A DNA stretch of 64,000 nt, from the NCBI GenBank assembly GCA_016208975.1, contig JACQXA010000001.1, forward strand, positions 62,001 to 126,000. The letters run 5' to 3'. Below, piece by piece: positions 52,295 through 60,400 of the stretch (positions are counted from its first letter, which is position 1; every line of letters starts with the position of its first letter). The notes beneath the pieces were generated by a model, which saw only the letters and a list, made by a program, of their open reading frames with translations, did no database searches and was not told where the DNA came from. The position numbers and the translations under genes were made by a program. This DNA is from Nitrospinota bacterium (GTDB lineage: Bacteria > Nitrospinota_A > UBA7883 > JACRLM01).

Positions 52295-53634
52295 TACCGC
52301 TTCTCCTTTATTGAACCGCTATCCAGCCCAAGGGTTAGATCCAGCTTGGCGCGGGACAACAGCATCTCGTGATCGGACGCTATTTTGTTTAACCTTGCCC
52401 TTTCCAACTGGGTTTCGGAAGCCAGCAGGTCTGCGGAAGATTTCAGCCCTTCGATGAATTGCTGACTGATTATCCTGTGGCTCTCCTCGGCCAGCGACAC
52501 CTGGCGAAGGGCTATCACGCTATTCTCAACGGCGGTCTTCAACCCGCTGATGTCCCGCTCAACTTCGGTCCTGATCGAATCTTTCAACAGGCGTTCATGG
52601 AATTTATGGGCCTCTTCCACGGCGCGGGCGGCTTTATACCTGGCCGCGTCACGCCCGCCGGAAAAAAGGTTCCATCTGGCTTCCACCGCCACCATGTACG
52701 ATTCGCCGCCGGTTTTGGCCAGGTCTTCCTGATTCCATTCATAATCAGCGGCCAGCCCCACCGAGGGTAAAAAACCGCCCGCCGCCGATTTAACGTCGTA
52801 ACCGGCCATGGCTACCCCGGCGGAGGTTTTTTGCAAGTCCGCCCGGTTTTCATAGGCGACCTTCAGCGATTCATCCACATCCACCACACCCGGCTCAAAG
52901 GTGTATTCACCGAATTGGGGCGATAGCTCACCGGCGCCCAACAACGTTTTCAACGCGGATTTGGCCAGCTGGATATTGGCGAGGGTGGCGTTTATCTCTT
53001 TGCGGACCCGCTCGTAATTTATCTGCATGTCCAGCAGGTCGGAATTCAGCGCCATTCCCGCGTCAACCCGGTTCCGGGCCACTTTCAAACTTTCAAGAGC
53101 CAGCGATTTTGAATGTTCCAGCGTTTCGAGGCTCTTATTTAGAAGACTCAGGTTCAGCCAACCTTCAACCACCCTGAACGCCACCTCACGGCGGGTTTGT
53201 CCCAAATCCAGCTCCGCAATGCGGGCGGCGCTTTCGGCCTTGCGGTATTCGTTGTGTATCTGGCCCCCCGCGAAAAGGGGCTGACGTAGCGAAACCGCCG
53301 TCTTCCAGTTGGCCATCGCCTCGGGATTGTTAAGCGCCGAAGGCTCAAAATCCTGTTGGGCGATACGCTCCTGATTCAACCTGGCGCCGAAAGCATACAT
53401 GGGGTTGTTGGTCTTGCTGTACGTTTCGCTGACTTCCACCGTGGGCATAAACCCAGCCCTGGCCATGGATAACGATTCGTCCGCGGCGGTTTTTTGGGCG
53501 GCGGCGACCCTTACCTCCAGGTTGTTTTCCATGGCTATGGCCAAAGCTTCCGACAGGGTAATGGCCCCGGCGGAAAGTGGGGATAGCGTAGCGGAAAAAG
53601 AAAATAGAAGTCCCCAGAACCACATCATTCGCAT
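52294..53634 (-). CDS. TolC-family outer-membrane efflux protein
   Basis: A 446-residue outer-membrane channel. After a signal peptide (to about residue 24, ending SAGA) come two homologous OEP repeats: the first begins ITLSEALAIAMENNLEVRVAAAQKTAADESLSMARAGFMPTV and the second VVDVDESLKVAYENRADLQKTSAGVAMAGYDVKSAAGGFLPSV. The remainder is long alpha-helix with Ala/Leu/Glu heptads, and the short strands lie around NPMYAFG and WNLFSGG. It forms the exit duct for the RND pump encoded downstream. It overlaps the adaptor start by one base. Confidence 0.92.
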   Translation of the reverse strand: MRMMWFWGLLFSFSATLSPLSAGAITLSEALAIAMENNLEVRVAAAQKTAADESLSMARAGFMPTVEVSETYSKTNNPMYAFGARLNQERIAQQDFEPSALNNPEAMANWKTAVSLRQPLFAGGQIHNEYRKAESAARIAELDLGQTRREVAFRVVEGWLNLSLLNKSLETLEHSKSLALESLKVARNRVDAGMALNSDLLDMQINYERVRKEINATLANIQLAKSALKTLLGAGELSPQFGEYTFEPGVVDVDESLKVAYENRADLQKTSAGVAMAGYDVKSAAGGFLPSVGLAADYEWNQEDLAKTGGESYMVAVEARWNLFSGGRDAARYKAARAVEEAHKFHERLLKDSIRTEVERDISGLKTAVENSVIALRQVSLAEESHRIISQQFIEGLKSSADLLASETQLERARLNKIASDHEMLLSRAKLDLTLGLDSGSIKEKR

Positions 53635-53661
53635 GGGTTTTTATCTCTTCCTTTACGGTTA

Positions 53662-53994
53662 TCAGCCTACGGCCGCGGCGCTGTCTATAAAATCCACCAG
53701 CGCCGGTTTTGGCACGGCGCCCACAATCTGGTTGGCCACTTTGCCGTTCTTGAACAGGATGAGCGTGGGGATGCCCCGGATGCCGTACCGGGCCGGTATC
53801 TGGTAGGCCGCCTCGGTGTCGCATTTGGCTATTTTCACCTTGCCCGCGTATTCACCGGCCAGCTCTTCGATAATGGGGGCGATCATCCGGCAGGGGCCGC
53901 ACCAGGCCGCCCAGAAATCCACCAACACCGGAATATCGCTGTTCAACACTTCCGTCTGGAAATTGTCGTCGTTCACATGCACCACTTTAGACAT
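53662..53994 (-). CDS. trxA: Thioredoxin (efflux-operon copy)
   Basis: A 110-residue thioredoxin with the classical active site WCGPC in FWAAWCGPCRMIAPIIEELA and the cis-Pro in IRGIPTLILFKNG. No signal peptide is present, so it works in the cytoplasm on disulfides or as an electron source. The placement between a DUF2892 membrane protein and TolC is unusual and indicates that the operon links thiol redox state to export. It has 16-base and 28-base gaps to its neighbours. The genome region has another thioredoxin at 35717-36043, with WCAPC. Confidence 0.93.
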   Translation of the reverse strand: MSKVVHVNDDNFQTEVLNSDIPVLVDFWAAWCGPCRMIAPIIEELAGEYAGKVKIAKCDTEAAYQIPARYGIRGIPTLILFKNGKVANQIVGAVPKPALVDFIDSAAAVG

Positions 53995-54009
53995 GGCTAA
54001 TCTCCCTTT

Positions 54010-54219
54010 TTATAGATCCTTCGAACGGACATGGGATTTAACACCGGCTTTGACCAAAATAGACTCCATCAGGCACCACCGGGTAAAGCCATGCTGGAAA
54101 AGATTCAGCCCGACGAAGGCCGTGAGGAACAGCCAGTAGGGGCTGTATATCTGGGAAAGGGTCAGCGAAACCAATATAAAAGTTCCCGCAATAACATGGA
54201 TCATCTGTTCAGCGTACAT
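54010..54219 (-). CDS. DUF2892 small membrane protein
   Basis: A 69-residue protein with two membrane segments: MIHVIAGTFILVSLTLSQI and YWLFLTAFVGLNLFQHGFT, followed by RWCLMESILVKAGVK. This is the DUF2892 (YgaP transmembrane) pattern with its conserved Cys; YgaP is a membrane rhodanese, and free DUF2892 proteins often lie next to sulfur-transfer or thioredoxin genes. The ATG at 54219 has GGAG seven bases upstream, and the longer frame to 54273 would cross the predicted sigma-54 start site. First gene of the efflux operon. Confidence 0.82.
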   Translation of the reverse strand: MYAEQMIHVIAGTFILVSLTLSQIYSPYWLFLTAFVGLNLFQHGFTRWCLMESILVKAGVKSHVRSKDL

Positions 54220-54256
54220 ATCAAAACTCCAAAACGGTACTCTTGACCAAGTATAT

Positions 54257-54272
54257 AGCAACGAGCTTGCCA
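54257..54272 (-). promoter_or_regulatory. Sigma-54 promoter of the DUF2892-thioredoxin-RND operon
   Basis: The minus strand reads TGGCAAG-CTCG-TTGCT: GG (-24) and GC (-12) separated by ten bases, and only one clear departure from the consensus TGGCACG-N4-TTGCT. The predicted start at about 54246 is 27 bases before the DUF2892 ATG. Confidence 0.8.
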
Positions 54273-54366
54273 TAATGGGGCGCTGGCGTAAGACTAATAT
54301 AATCGCGTAGGTACAGAGTCAAGCGATGAAAGGCCGCGTGATGGATGTTTCAGCAAGCAACATAAA

Positions 54367-54388
54367 TGATGCAACATATGTTGCATCA
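54367..54388 (+). promoter_or_regulatory. Perfect 22-bp palindrome, candidate upstream activator site
   Basis: TGATGCAACAT and its exact mirror on the other strand form a perfect 22-bp palindrome, with an extra GTTGCAT half-site at 54389-54395. It lies 120-140 bases upstream of the predicted sigma-54 start and 26 bases beyond the stop of the sigma-54 activator gene, typical of a binding site for that activator's Fis-type domain. Confidence 0.75.
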
Positions 54389-54413
54389 GTTGCATAAAGG
54401 GGAGGGGAGTTGG

Positions 54414-55763
54414 CTAATGGATGTTAAGGGTTTTTATCTTCCGCCAGAGGGTGGTGCGGTTTATGCCGAGCATTTTAGCGGCCTTGGATTTTTGACCGGC
54501 GGTGATTTCCAGCGCCTCTTTTATGCGGGCGGGTTCATCCCCAGGCAGGTCGGTTAATGGCGTTGCCGGTGGTTTACCGGGGTAGGCGGTGGTCCGCAAA
54601 ATCTCTTCCGGCAGGTCTTCCGGCTCTATAAGGCCCCCTTCGCAAAGGACGAAAGCCTGGGCGATGGCGTTTTCCAGCTCCCTTATGTTCCCCGGCCAGC
54701 GGTACCGGGCCATGGCTTTCATGGCCTCCCGGGAGATCCCTTTTATGGGTTTGCCGGTTTCGTTTCTCTGTTTTTCGATAAAGTGGTCCGCCAGCAGGGT
54801 TAAATCGTCTATCCGTTCCCTTAACGATGGCAGGTTTAAGCGCACCACTTTAAGCCTGTAATACAGGTCTTCCCGGAACAGCTTTTTCTCCACAAGTTCT
54901 TTCAGGTTTTGGTTGGTGGCGGATATTATCCGCACGTCCACGTTGCGTTGCTGGGTGTCGCCCACTCTTTCTATGAGCTTGTCTTGAAGCACGGTGAGCA
55001 GTTTTACCTGGGTGGAGGGTGGGATTTCCCCGATTTCGTCCAGAAATATGGTTCCGCCGTGGGCCAGCTCGAACCGGCCGATGCGGTCGCGATACGCTCC
55101 GGTGAAAGCGCCTTTCACATGGCCGAACAGTTCCGACTCCAGCAACGTTTCAGACAGCGCCGCGCAGTTCACCTTGATGAACGGCTCATCCCGCCGGCCC
55201 GATTTTTTATGGATGGCCTCGGCGACTAACCCTTTGCCCACGCCGGATTCGCCTTCTATCAAAACCGGCGCTTCGGCCTTGGCCACTTTATCTATAAGGG
55301 TGTAAACCTCCTGCATCTTGCGGTTGCGGCCGATGAGCTTGAAATAGGAAGGGTGGGATTCCAGCCTTGTCTGCAGTTTTCTTATCTCGGAAATGTCATG
55401 GATGATGAGCATCACGCCGCCTTCTTCCCCCGCGGAGTCTCGCAGGATGGCGGTGGACATGATTACGGTGCGTTCGTCGCCGGTGTGGTCTATGAACTTG
55501 AAGGAATAGTTCTTTATAGGTTTCTTCTCTCTCACGGTTTCCTGGAGGATGTCCTTGATGTCCACCAGCATCTCGTCGCAGAAACAGGATTTGCCCAGCG
55601 CCTCCTGCTTGGACACGCCGAAAAACCCCAGCGCCGCCTCGTTGATGTTTATCACCTTCATATGGCTGTCCAGCACGATTATGCCGTCGTGGACGGAGTT
55701 GAAAACCGCCTCCAGGTTGTCCTTGAGCGCCAGACAGGCTTCGATGCGTTTGGTTTCATCCAT
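54414..55763 (-). CDS. Sigma-54-dependent PAS/AAA+/Fis transcriptional activator
   Basis: A 449-residue NtrC-family activator. Residues 10-125 form a PAS domain with CFCDEM (possible redox or metal site), 135-380 the AAA+ module with Walker A GESGVGKG (171-178), the sigma-54 contact loop GAFTGA (218-223) and Walker B TIFLDEIGE, and 410-447 a Fis-type helix-turn-helix (GQKSKAAKMLGINRTTLWRKIKTL). There is no receiver domain, so it senses its signal through the PAS domain rather than by phosphorylation. It lies upstream of and on the same strand as the efflux operon, whose promoter has the -24/-12 pattern and a palindrome. Likely its direct activator. Confidence 0.92.
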   Translation of the reverse strand: MDETKRIEACLALKDNLEAVFNSVHDGIIVLDSHMKVININEAALGFFGVSKQEALGKSCFCDEMLVDIKDILQETVREKKPIKNYSFKFIDHTGDERTVIMSTAILRDSAGEEGGVMLIIHDISEIRKLQTRLESHPSYFKLIGRNRKMQEVYTLIDKVAKAEAPVLIEGESGVGKGLVAEAIHKKSGRRDEPFIKVNCAALSETLLESELFGHVKGAFTGAYRDRIGRFELAHGGTIFLDEIGEIPPSTQVKLLTVLQDKLIERVGDTQQRNVDVRIISATNQNLKELVEKKLFREDLYYRLKVVRLNLPSLRERIDDLTLLADHFIEKQRNETGKPIKGISREAMKAMARYRWPGNIRELENAIAQAFVLCEGGLIEPEDLPEEILRTTAYPGKPPATPLTDLPGDEPARIKEALEITAGQKSKAAKMLGINRTTLWRKIKTLNIH

Positions 55764-55815
55764 GGGGGTATTTTAGCATTGCTGATGGAGCGGTGTTGAG
55801 GATGAGTTGGCGGAA

Positions 55816-55937
55816 AATAAAAAAGACCGCCAAGCCCATCGCTGGAACTGGACGGCCCAAGGTTTACCCCGTGAAGGGGTAAGCCTGCGAAGTAAACTTC
55901 TTGTTATGAATTCCGCGCAGGCTCCTATCTGATACAG
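55816..55937 (-). ncRNA. tracrRNA of the type II-C CRISPR system
   Basis: Plus-strand bases 55903-55934 match the reverse complement of the CRISPR repeat with 25 consecutive identities and two further differences that become G-U pairs, so a minus-strand RNA carries the anti-repeat. Downstream on that strand lies a stem TTACCCC/GGGGTAA (plus 55861-55885), a second hairpin and TCTTTTTT near 55820 as terminator. A promoter with TTGCGA and TATATT precedes it. The RNA would be about 120 nt; it pairs with pre-crRNA and anchors Cas9. Confidence 0.85.
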
Positions 55938-55942
55938 CCAAA

Positions 55943-55971
55943 AATATAATATACTCTTATCCAATTCGCAA
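55943..55971 (-). promoter_or_regulatory. Promoter of tracrRNA, divergent from cas9
   Basis: On the minus strand TTGCGA (55971-55966) and TATATT (55948-55943) are 17 bases apart, placing +1 at about 55936, right before the anti-repeat. On the plus strand TATAAT at 55945-55950 may be the cas9 -10, but no matching -35 is seen. Confidence 0.6.
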
Positions 55972-55996
55972 TGATTTTCTTGCAAGGGGGATAGTC

Positions 55997-58978
55997 ATGA
56001 AAATACTGGGGCTGGATATTGGCACAAATTCCATCGGTTGGGCGGTCATCGAACGGGATGACGAAAAACTGGACGACGTGGCCGGAACAGGCAAGATATT
56101 GGGCGCCGGAGCGCGGGTATTCACCGCGCCGGTGGAGGATAAAACAGAAGCGCCCAAGAATCAGGAGCGCCGGGCAAAACGAGGCGCGCGGAAAATCCTT
56201 GCACGAAGAAAAATGAGACGTGAACATCTAACCAACATCTTGGTATCCACCGAAATGTTGCCTTCCGATAAAGATGAGCGGGAAAAACTATTGAACACGA
56301 TAAATCCGTATAAAGCCAGAGCCGAAGGATTGGATGGCAAAATATCTTTGTACGAGCTGGGCCGCGCCCTGTTCCACATGAACAAACGGCGGGGTTTTAA
56401 GAGCAACCGGAATGCGGACAGAAAAGAAAAGGATAAAGATAAAAGCAAAGTCCTCGACGCCATTAAAGATCTTCAGGGAAGGATAGATCACAACGCCCGC
56501 ACCCTTGGAGAATACCTTTATAAACAAAATAACAGCCTGCTACGTAAACAGTACACCCACCGCAATATGTACGAAACCGAATTTGAGAAGCTATGGGCAA
56601 CACAAGCGGCTTTTCATCCGGAATTGACGCAAGAGCTTAAGATAAAAATCAACAAGGCCATATTCTTTCAACGTCCCTTAAAGTCGCAAAAAGGCCTTGT
56701 GGGCTTTTGCGAGCTGGAGCGGAAAATATGGCGGAAACCGGATGGTGGATTAATAGACAAAGGCCCGCGCCGGGCCGCCAAATCTCATCCGTTGGCCCAA
56801 AGGATAAGGATGCTTCAGGATGTTACAAACCTGAAGGTAAATGCCCAATCTCTTAAAAAAGATCAACTGAAAACGATCATCGAGGCTATTGACGGCAAGC
56901 AAAAGCTGACGTGGGCGCAGGTAAAAAAATCGGCGGGCATACACAAGGAAACAAAGCTGAACCTGGAGGAAACAGGCAAGAAGCATATTCCAGGCGATTA
57001 CACTTCTTTTAATATTGCTAAAGCGCTTGGGGCAAAGTGGCAGGCTCTGGACGTTACACAGCGTGAAAGTTTATATACCGACCTTACCACCATAGAAAAC
57101 GAAGCGGCATTAATAAAACGCCTCACAGAAGGTTGGGGCTTTTCAAAAGATGAATCGGAGGCGCTGGCAAAAGTAGAACTGGAGGATGGCTATGCCGCCC
57201 ATTCACTGAAAGCTATCAAAAAGCTTCTGCCTCACATGGAAGCCGGTTTAACTTATCCGGAAGCCAAAATAGCCGCTGGGTATGGCGGGGTAAGCGGCGC
57301 CAGCGAAGGATTTAATGTATTGCCGGAACCGCCGCAGGTACGCAACCCGGTTGTCCAGAAAGCTCTTTATGAAACCCGCAAGGTGGTAAACGCCATCATC
57401 CGCAAGTTCGGCAAGCCGGACATTATTCGCGTCGAGTTGGCTAGAGACGCAAAACAACCGAAAAAAGTTAAAGATGAACGGCACAAACAGATGCGTGACC
57501 GGGAAGCGGAAAATGAAACCATAGACGCCGAACTGAAAAATGAATTCGGCGTAGCCAAACCTACAAGAGAAGACAGGGACAAATACCGGTTATGGCTTGA
57601 ATGCAACCGCACAAGCCCATATTCCGGAAAAGCGATAGGCAAGCAGGAGCTGTTCACCGCCGATGTTCAGGTTGAGCATATCCTCCCTTGGCAAAAATCG
57701 CTGGACAATTCCTATATGAACAAGACGCTTTGTTTTCAGAAGGAAAATCTTGAGAAAGGGGACAACACTCCTTTTCAGGCATGGAGCCATGATGAACAAA
57801 AATGGGGTGAAATAGAAAAGAGAATAGAATCATTACCGCTGGCCAAACGCCGCCGCTTCTACATGACCGAAATTCCCGATGGTTTTCTTGACAGCCAGTT
57901 GACGGACACACGATATATCACAAAGGAGGTATGCGCCTATCTGAAATCAACAGGTGTCCGGGTGGACACAAACAAGGGCCTGTTCACCGCATGGTTGCGC
58001 GGCGAATGGGGTCTTTACGATATTTTGCCCAAGCGTAACTACGATTTGAAAGCGGGTAAGGACCGTTCCGATCATCGCCATCATGCCTTGGACGCGATAG
58101 TGATAGCCCTCACAGGCCCGTGGCAGGTACACATGTTTAGCAGGGCCACATCGCGCGGCGATGGCAGGTTGCGATATTCAAACTTCCCGGTTCCGTGGAA
58201 AGGATTCCGTGACGATGCGCAAGCCGCCATTGACGCAATCATCGTCTCCCATCGCGCCACGCGGAAAATACGGGGGGCGCTACACGAAGAAACTTCGTAT
58301 GGGGCGACATCGGAAAAAGGCGTTTTCGTCCGGCGAAAGACCATTGAGACCATGACATATGCCGAAGTGAAACGTATCCGTGATGAGCGCATTCGTGATT
58401 TGATCCTTAAACGGATTGAGGAGCATGGAGGCGATTGCAAGGCGGCGCTCAAAACTGAGTTTGTAATCGGAAAGCATTCCGTGAAAAAGGCCCGGCTACT
58501 TTACTCAATTAATAACGCTTTCCCAATATTGGACAAGAAAGGCAAAGAATACCGCTTTCTAGAATATGGAAAAAACCACCATATTGAAATAATCAAACCC
58601 AAATCATCCGGCAAATGGGAGGGATGGGAAGAAGGGGATATCGTGACTATGATGGAGGCGGCGCGGCGAGCAAGGCCCAGAAAAGGTGAGGAAAAACGCC
58701 CAATTATCAACACGATTTGCGGCCCGGATAATGAGCTTGTCATGTCACTTTCCATCAACGAAATGCTGAGGATGAACGTGGACGGTGATGTAAGGATATA
58801 TAGGGTTCAGAAGTTGTCCAAAGGATATTACGTTTTTAGAGAGCATTGCTCTGCTGGCACAGAAGATGAAACAAAGCCGGCAATGTTGCGAATTCAAAGT
58901 ATGGGCGCATTGATGAGTTACAAACCTGAAAAAGTGACGGTCTCACCTATCGGCGAGGTGTTCCCCGCCCATGATTAA
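55997..58978 (+). CDS. cas9: Cas9 endonuclease, compact type II-C
   Basis: A 993-residue RNA-guided nuclease, in the size range of type II-C Cas9. RuvC-I is LGLDIGTNSIGWAV with D7; an Arg-rich bridge helix follows (about 57-77, RRAKRGARKILARRKMRRE); RuvC-II has E480 in IIRVELARD; HNH has H561 in VQVEHILPW and the Asn-containing YMNKTLCFQKENLEKGDNTP; RuvC-III has HHALDA (H696, D699). All catalytic residues are present, so it should cut both strands. The C-terminal ~230 residues are the wedge/PAM-interacting part; the PAM cannot be read. AGGGGG precedes the ATG. The gene looks AT-richer than its neighbours, a sign of transfer. Confidence 0.97.
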   Translation: MKILGLDIGTNSIGWAVIERDDEKLDDVAGTGKILGAGARVFTAPVEDKTEAPKNQERRAKRGARKILARRKMRREHLTNILVSTEMLPSDKDEREKLLNTINPYKARAEGLDGKISLYELGRALFHMNKRRGFKSNRNADRKEKDKDKSKVLDAIKDLQGRIDHNARTLGEYLYKQNNSLLRKQYTHRNMYETEFEKLWATQAAFHPELTQELKIKINKAIFFQRPLKSQKGLVGFCELERKIWRKPDGGLIDKGPRRAAKSHPLAQRIRMLQDVTNLKVNAQSLKKDQLKTIIEAIDGKQKLTWAQVKKSAGIHKETKLNLEETGKKHIPGDYTSFNIAKALGAKWQALDVTQRESLYTDLTTIENEAALIKRLTEGWGFSKDESEALAKVELEDGYAAHSLKAIKKLLPHMEAGLTYPEAKIAAGYGGVSGASEGFNVLPEPPQVRNPVVQKALYETRKVVNAIIRKFGKPDIIRVELARDAKQPKKVKDERHKQMRDREAENETIDAELKNEFGVAKPTREDRDKYRLWLECNRTSPYSGKAIGKQELFTADVQVEHILPWQKSLDNSYMNKTLCFQKENLEKGDNTPFQAWSHDEQKWGEIEKRIESLPLAKRRRFYMTEIPDGFLDSQLTDTRYITKEVCAYLKSTGVRVDTNKGLFTAWLRGEWGLYDILPKRNYDLKAGKDRSDHRHHALDAIVIALTGPWQVHMFSRATSRGDGRLRYSNFPVPWKGFRDDAQAAIDAIIVSHRATRKIRGALHEETSYGATSEKGVFVRRKTIETMTYAEVKRIRDERIRDLILKRIEEHGGDCKAALKTEFVIGKHSVKKARLLYSINNAFPILDKKGKEYRFLEYGKNHHIEIIKPKSSGKWEGWEEGDIVTMMEAARRARPRKGEEKRPIINTICGPDNELVMSLSINEMLRMNVDGDVRIYRVQKLSKGYYVFREHCSAGTEDETKPAMLRIQSMGALMSYKPEKVTVSPIGEVFPAHD

Positions 58979-59852
58979 ACGCACGGTGGAAATATCATCG
59001 GGCGCGGCGCATCTTTCCCTCCGGCTCAAACAGCTTTCAGTTAAACGGGAAGGGGAGGATGAGGTGACCGTCCCGCTGGAAGACCTTGGGATTCTCGTCA
59101 TCAGCCACCCCAATGTCTCCATCACCAACGCCCTTCTGGCGGAATGCGCCTCGCAGAACATAACCGTGGTGTTTTGTGACATGAAGCATAAACCAAGCGG
59201 TGCCATGTTGCCCTTCTCCGGCCATAGCACCCAGGCGGAAACCATGGAGGCGCAGATTGCCGCCAGCCAACCGGTGAAAAAACGGATATGGCAGTACATC
59301 ATCGAGGCAAAAATCGCGGGACAAGCCAAAGCGCTGGAGGCGTGTAGTGGCAAAGGAAAAGCGCTTTTCGAAATGGCCAAACAGGTGAAATCCGGCGACA
59401 CGGAAAACATGGAGGCCCGCGCCGCCCAATATTATTGGCCCCGGCTTTTCGGCAAGGATTTCCGGCGGGACAGGGAGGGCGGCCCGCCCAACTCCATCCT
59501 TAACTATGGCTATACGGTCATCCGCGCATCGGTGGCGCGCGCTCTTGTGGGCTCCGGGCTTCACCCTTCCTTGGGTGTGCATCACAGGAACCGTTATGAC
59601 AGCTTCCGCCTGGCGGACGACGCCATGGAACCGTTAAGACCAATAGTGGACATAAAAGCGTTCGAGTTGTGGAAGGCCAACCCCGAAGTTGAAGTGGAAA
59701 AAGAAACCAAACGGGCAATGCTGGAAATTCTTGGAATGGATTTGAGGTTTAACGGCGAAAAAGAGCCATTCATGGAAGCGATGGCCCATTACGCCGCCTC
59801 TTTGCGGCGCGCCATCGCCGAGGGAGCGCCGCTTACGATACCGGAATGGTAA
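58971..59852 (+). CDS. cas1: CRISPR integrase Cas1 (type II)
   Basis: A 293-residue Cas1 that, with Cas2, integrates new spacers. The type II form is recognised by TVEISSGAAHLSLRLKQLSVKRE, VPLEDLGILVISHPNVSITNALLAECA, FSGHSTQAETMEAQI, NYGYTVIRASVARALVGSGLHPSLGVHHRNRYDSFRLADDAMEPLRP, which hold the metal ligands (Glu of MEARAAQYYWPRLFG, His and Asp in the last segment). The ATG overlaps the cas9 stop by eight bases, so the two are translated together. Complete, without a fused reverse transcriptase or Cas4. Confidence 0.96.
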   Translation: MIKRTVEISSGAAHLSLRLKQLSVKREGEDEVTVPLEDLGILVISHPNVSITNALLAECASQNITVVFCDMKHKPSGAMLPFSGHSTQAETMEAQIAASQPVKKRIWQYIIEAKIAGQAKALEACSGKGKALFEMAKQVKSGDTENMEARAAQYYWPRLFGKDFRRDREGGPPNSILNYGYTVIRASVARALVGSGLHPSLGVHHRNRYDSFRLADDAMEPLRPIVDIKAFELWKANPEVEVEKETKRAMLEILGMDLRFNGEKEPFMEAMAHYAASLRRAIAEGAPLTIPEW

Positions 59853-60015
59853 CTATCTCGCGTTCCGCTCCGGTTTCTCCCCCTGCCAGAGGGGGAGTGG
59901 CTCCAAAGGAGCCGAGGGGGTGGGAGCTCAAAGCAAATCGCTTACCACTCCGGCGGCTTTGCCGCCACCCCTCCCCATAAAGGAGGGGAAAAGGTAACGG
60001 CATGGGGAAGGGTAA

Positions 60016-60348
60016 ATGACAAGCTTTGGGGGATTCCGCTCCATGTGGATTGTGCTTATGTTCGACCTTCCAGTGGTGGAGCCGGAAGAGCGCAAGGATG
60101 CCAACAGGTTCCGGAAAGATTTAAAAGGGTGCGGCTTTACCATGATGCAATTGTCGGTATATGTGCGGCACGCCGCAAGCGATGAGAATGCCCAGATTCA
60201 CCTGAAAAGGGTGAAAGGGCTTTTACCGCCAAAAGGTGAGGTGCGGGCGATATTGATAACCGATAAACAGTTTGAACGTATGCAGGTTTTCTATGGAAAA
60301 ATGCGCAAACCGGCGGAACGCGCCCCGGCCCAACTGGAGTTTTTATGA
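60016..60348 (+). CDS. cas2: CRISPR Cas2 (type II)
   Basis: A 110-residue Cas2 of the ferredoxin-like fold that dimerises and bridges two Cas1 dimers. It shows the type II pattern MWIVLMFDLPVVEPEERKDANRFRKDLKGCGFTMMQLSVYVRH and later VRAILITDKQFERMQVFYG; the Asp at the end of the first strand is present. GGAAGGG lies upstream of the ATG. It is separated from cas1 by 163 bases of repeat-like sequence with inverted CTCCCC/GGGGAG arms, which is unusual in a compact locus and suggests a later insertion. No csn2 or cas4 follows, so the system is type II-C. Confidence 0.94.
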   Translation: MTSFGGFRSMWIVLMFDLPVVEPEERKDANRFRKDLKGCGFTMMQLSVYVRHAASDENAQIHLKRVKGLLPPKGEVRAILITDKQFERMQVFYGKMRKPAERAPAQLEFL

Positions 60349-60360
60349 ATTGAAGGCTCT

Positions 60361-60400
60361 AATAGGCCCTGCAAAACCAACCGGTTCTGCAAGGCCTATT
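60361..60400 (+). other. 40-nt hairpin abutting the CRISPR array
   Basis: Nested arms AATAGGCC/GGCCTATT, TGCA/TGCA and AACC/GGTT form one 40-base hairpin between cas2 and the array. Its last three bases are the first three of repeat 1. It lies at the end of the array that is transcribed last (minus strand) and may terminate or protect the pre-crRNA. Confidence 0.6.
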
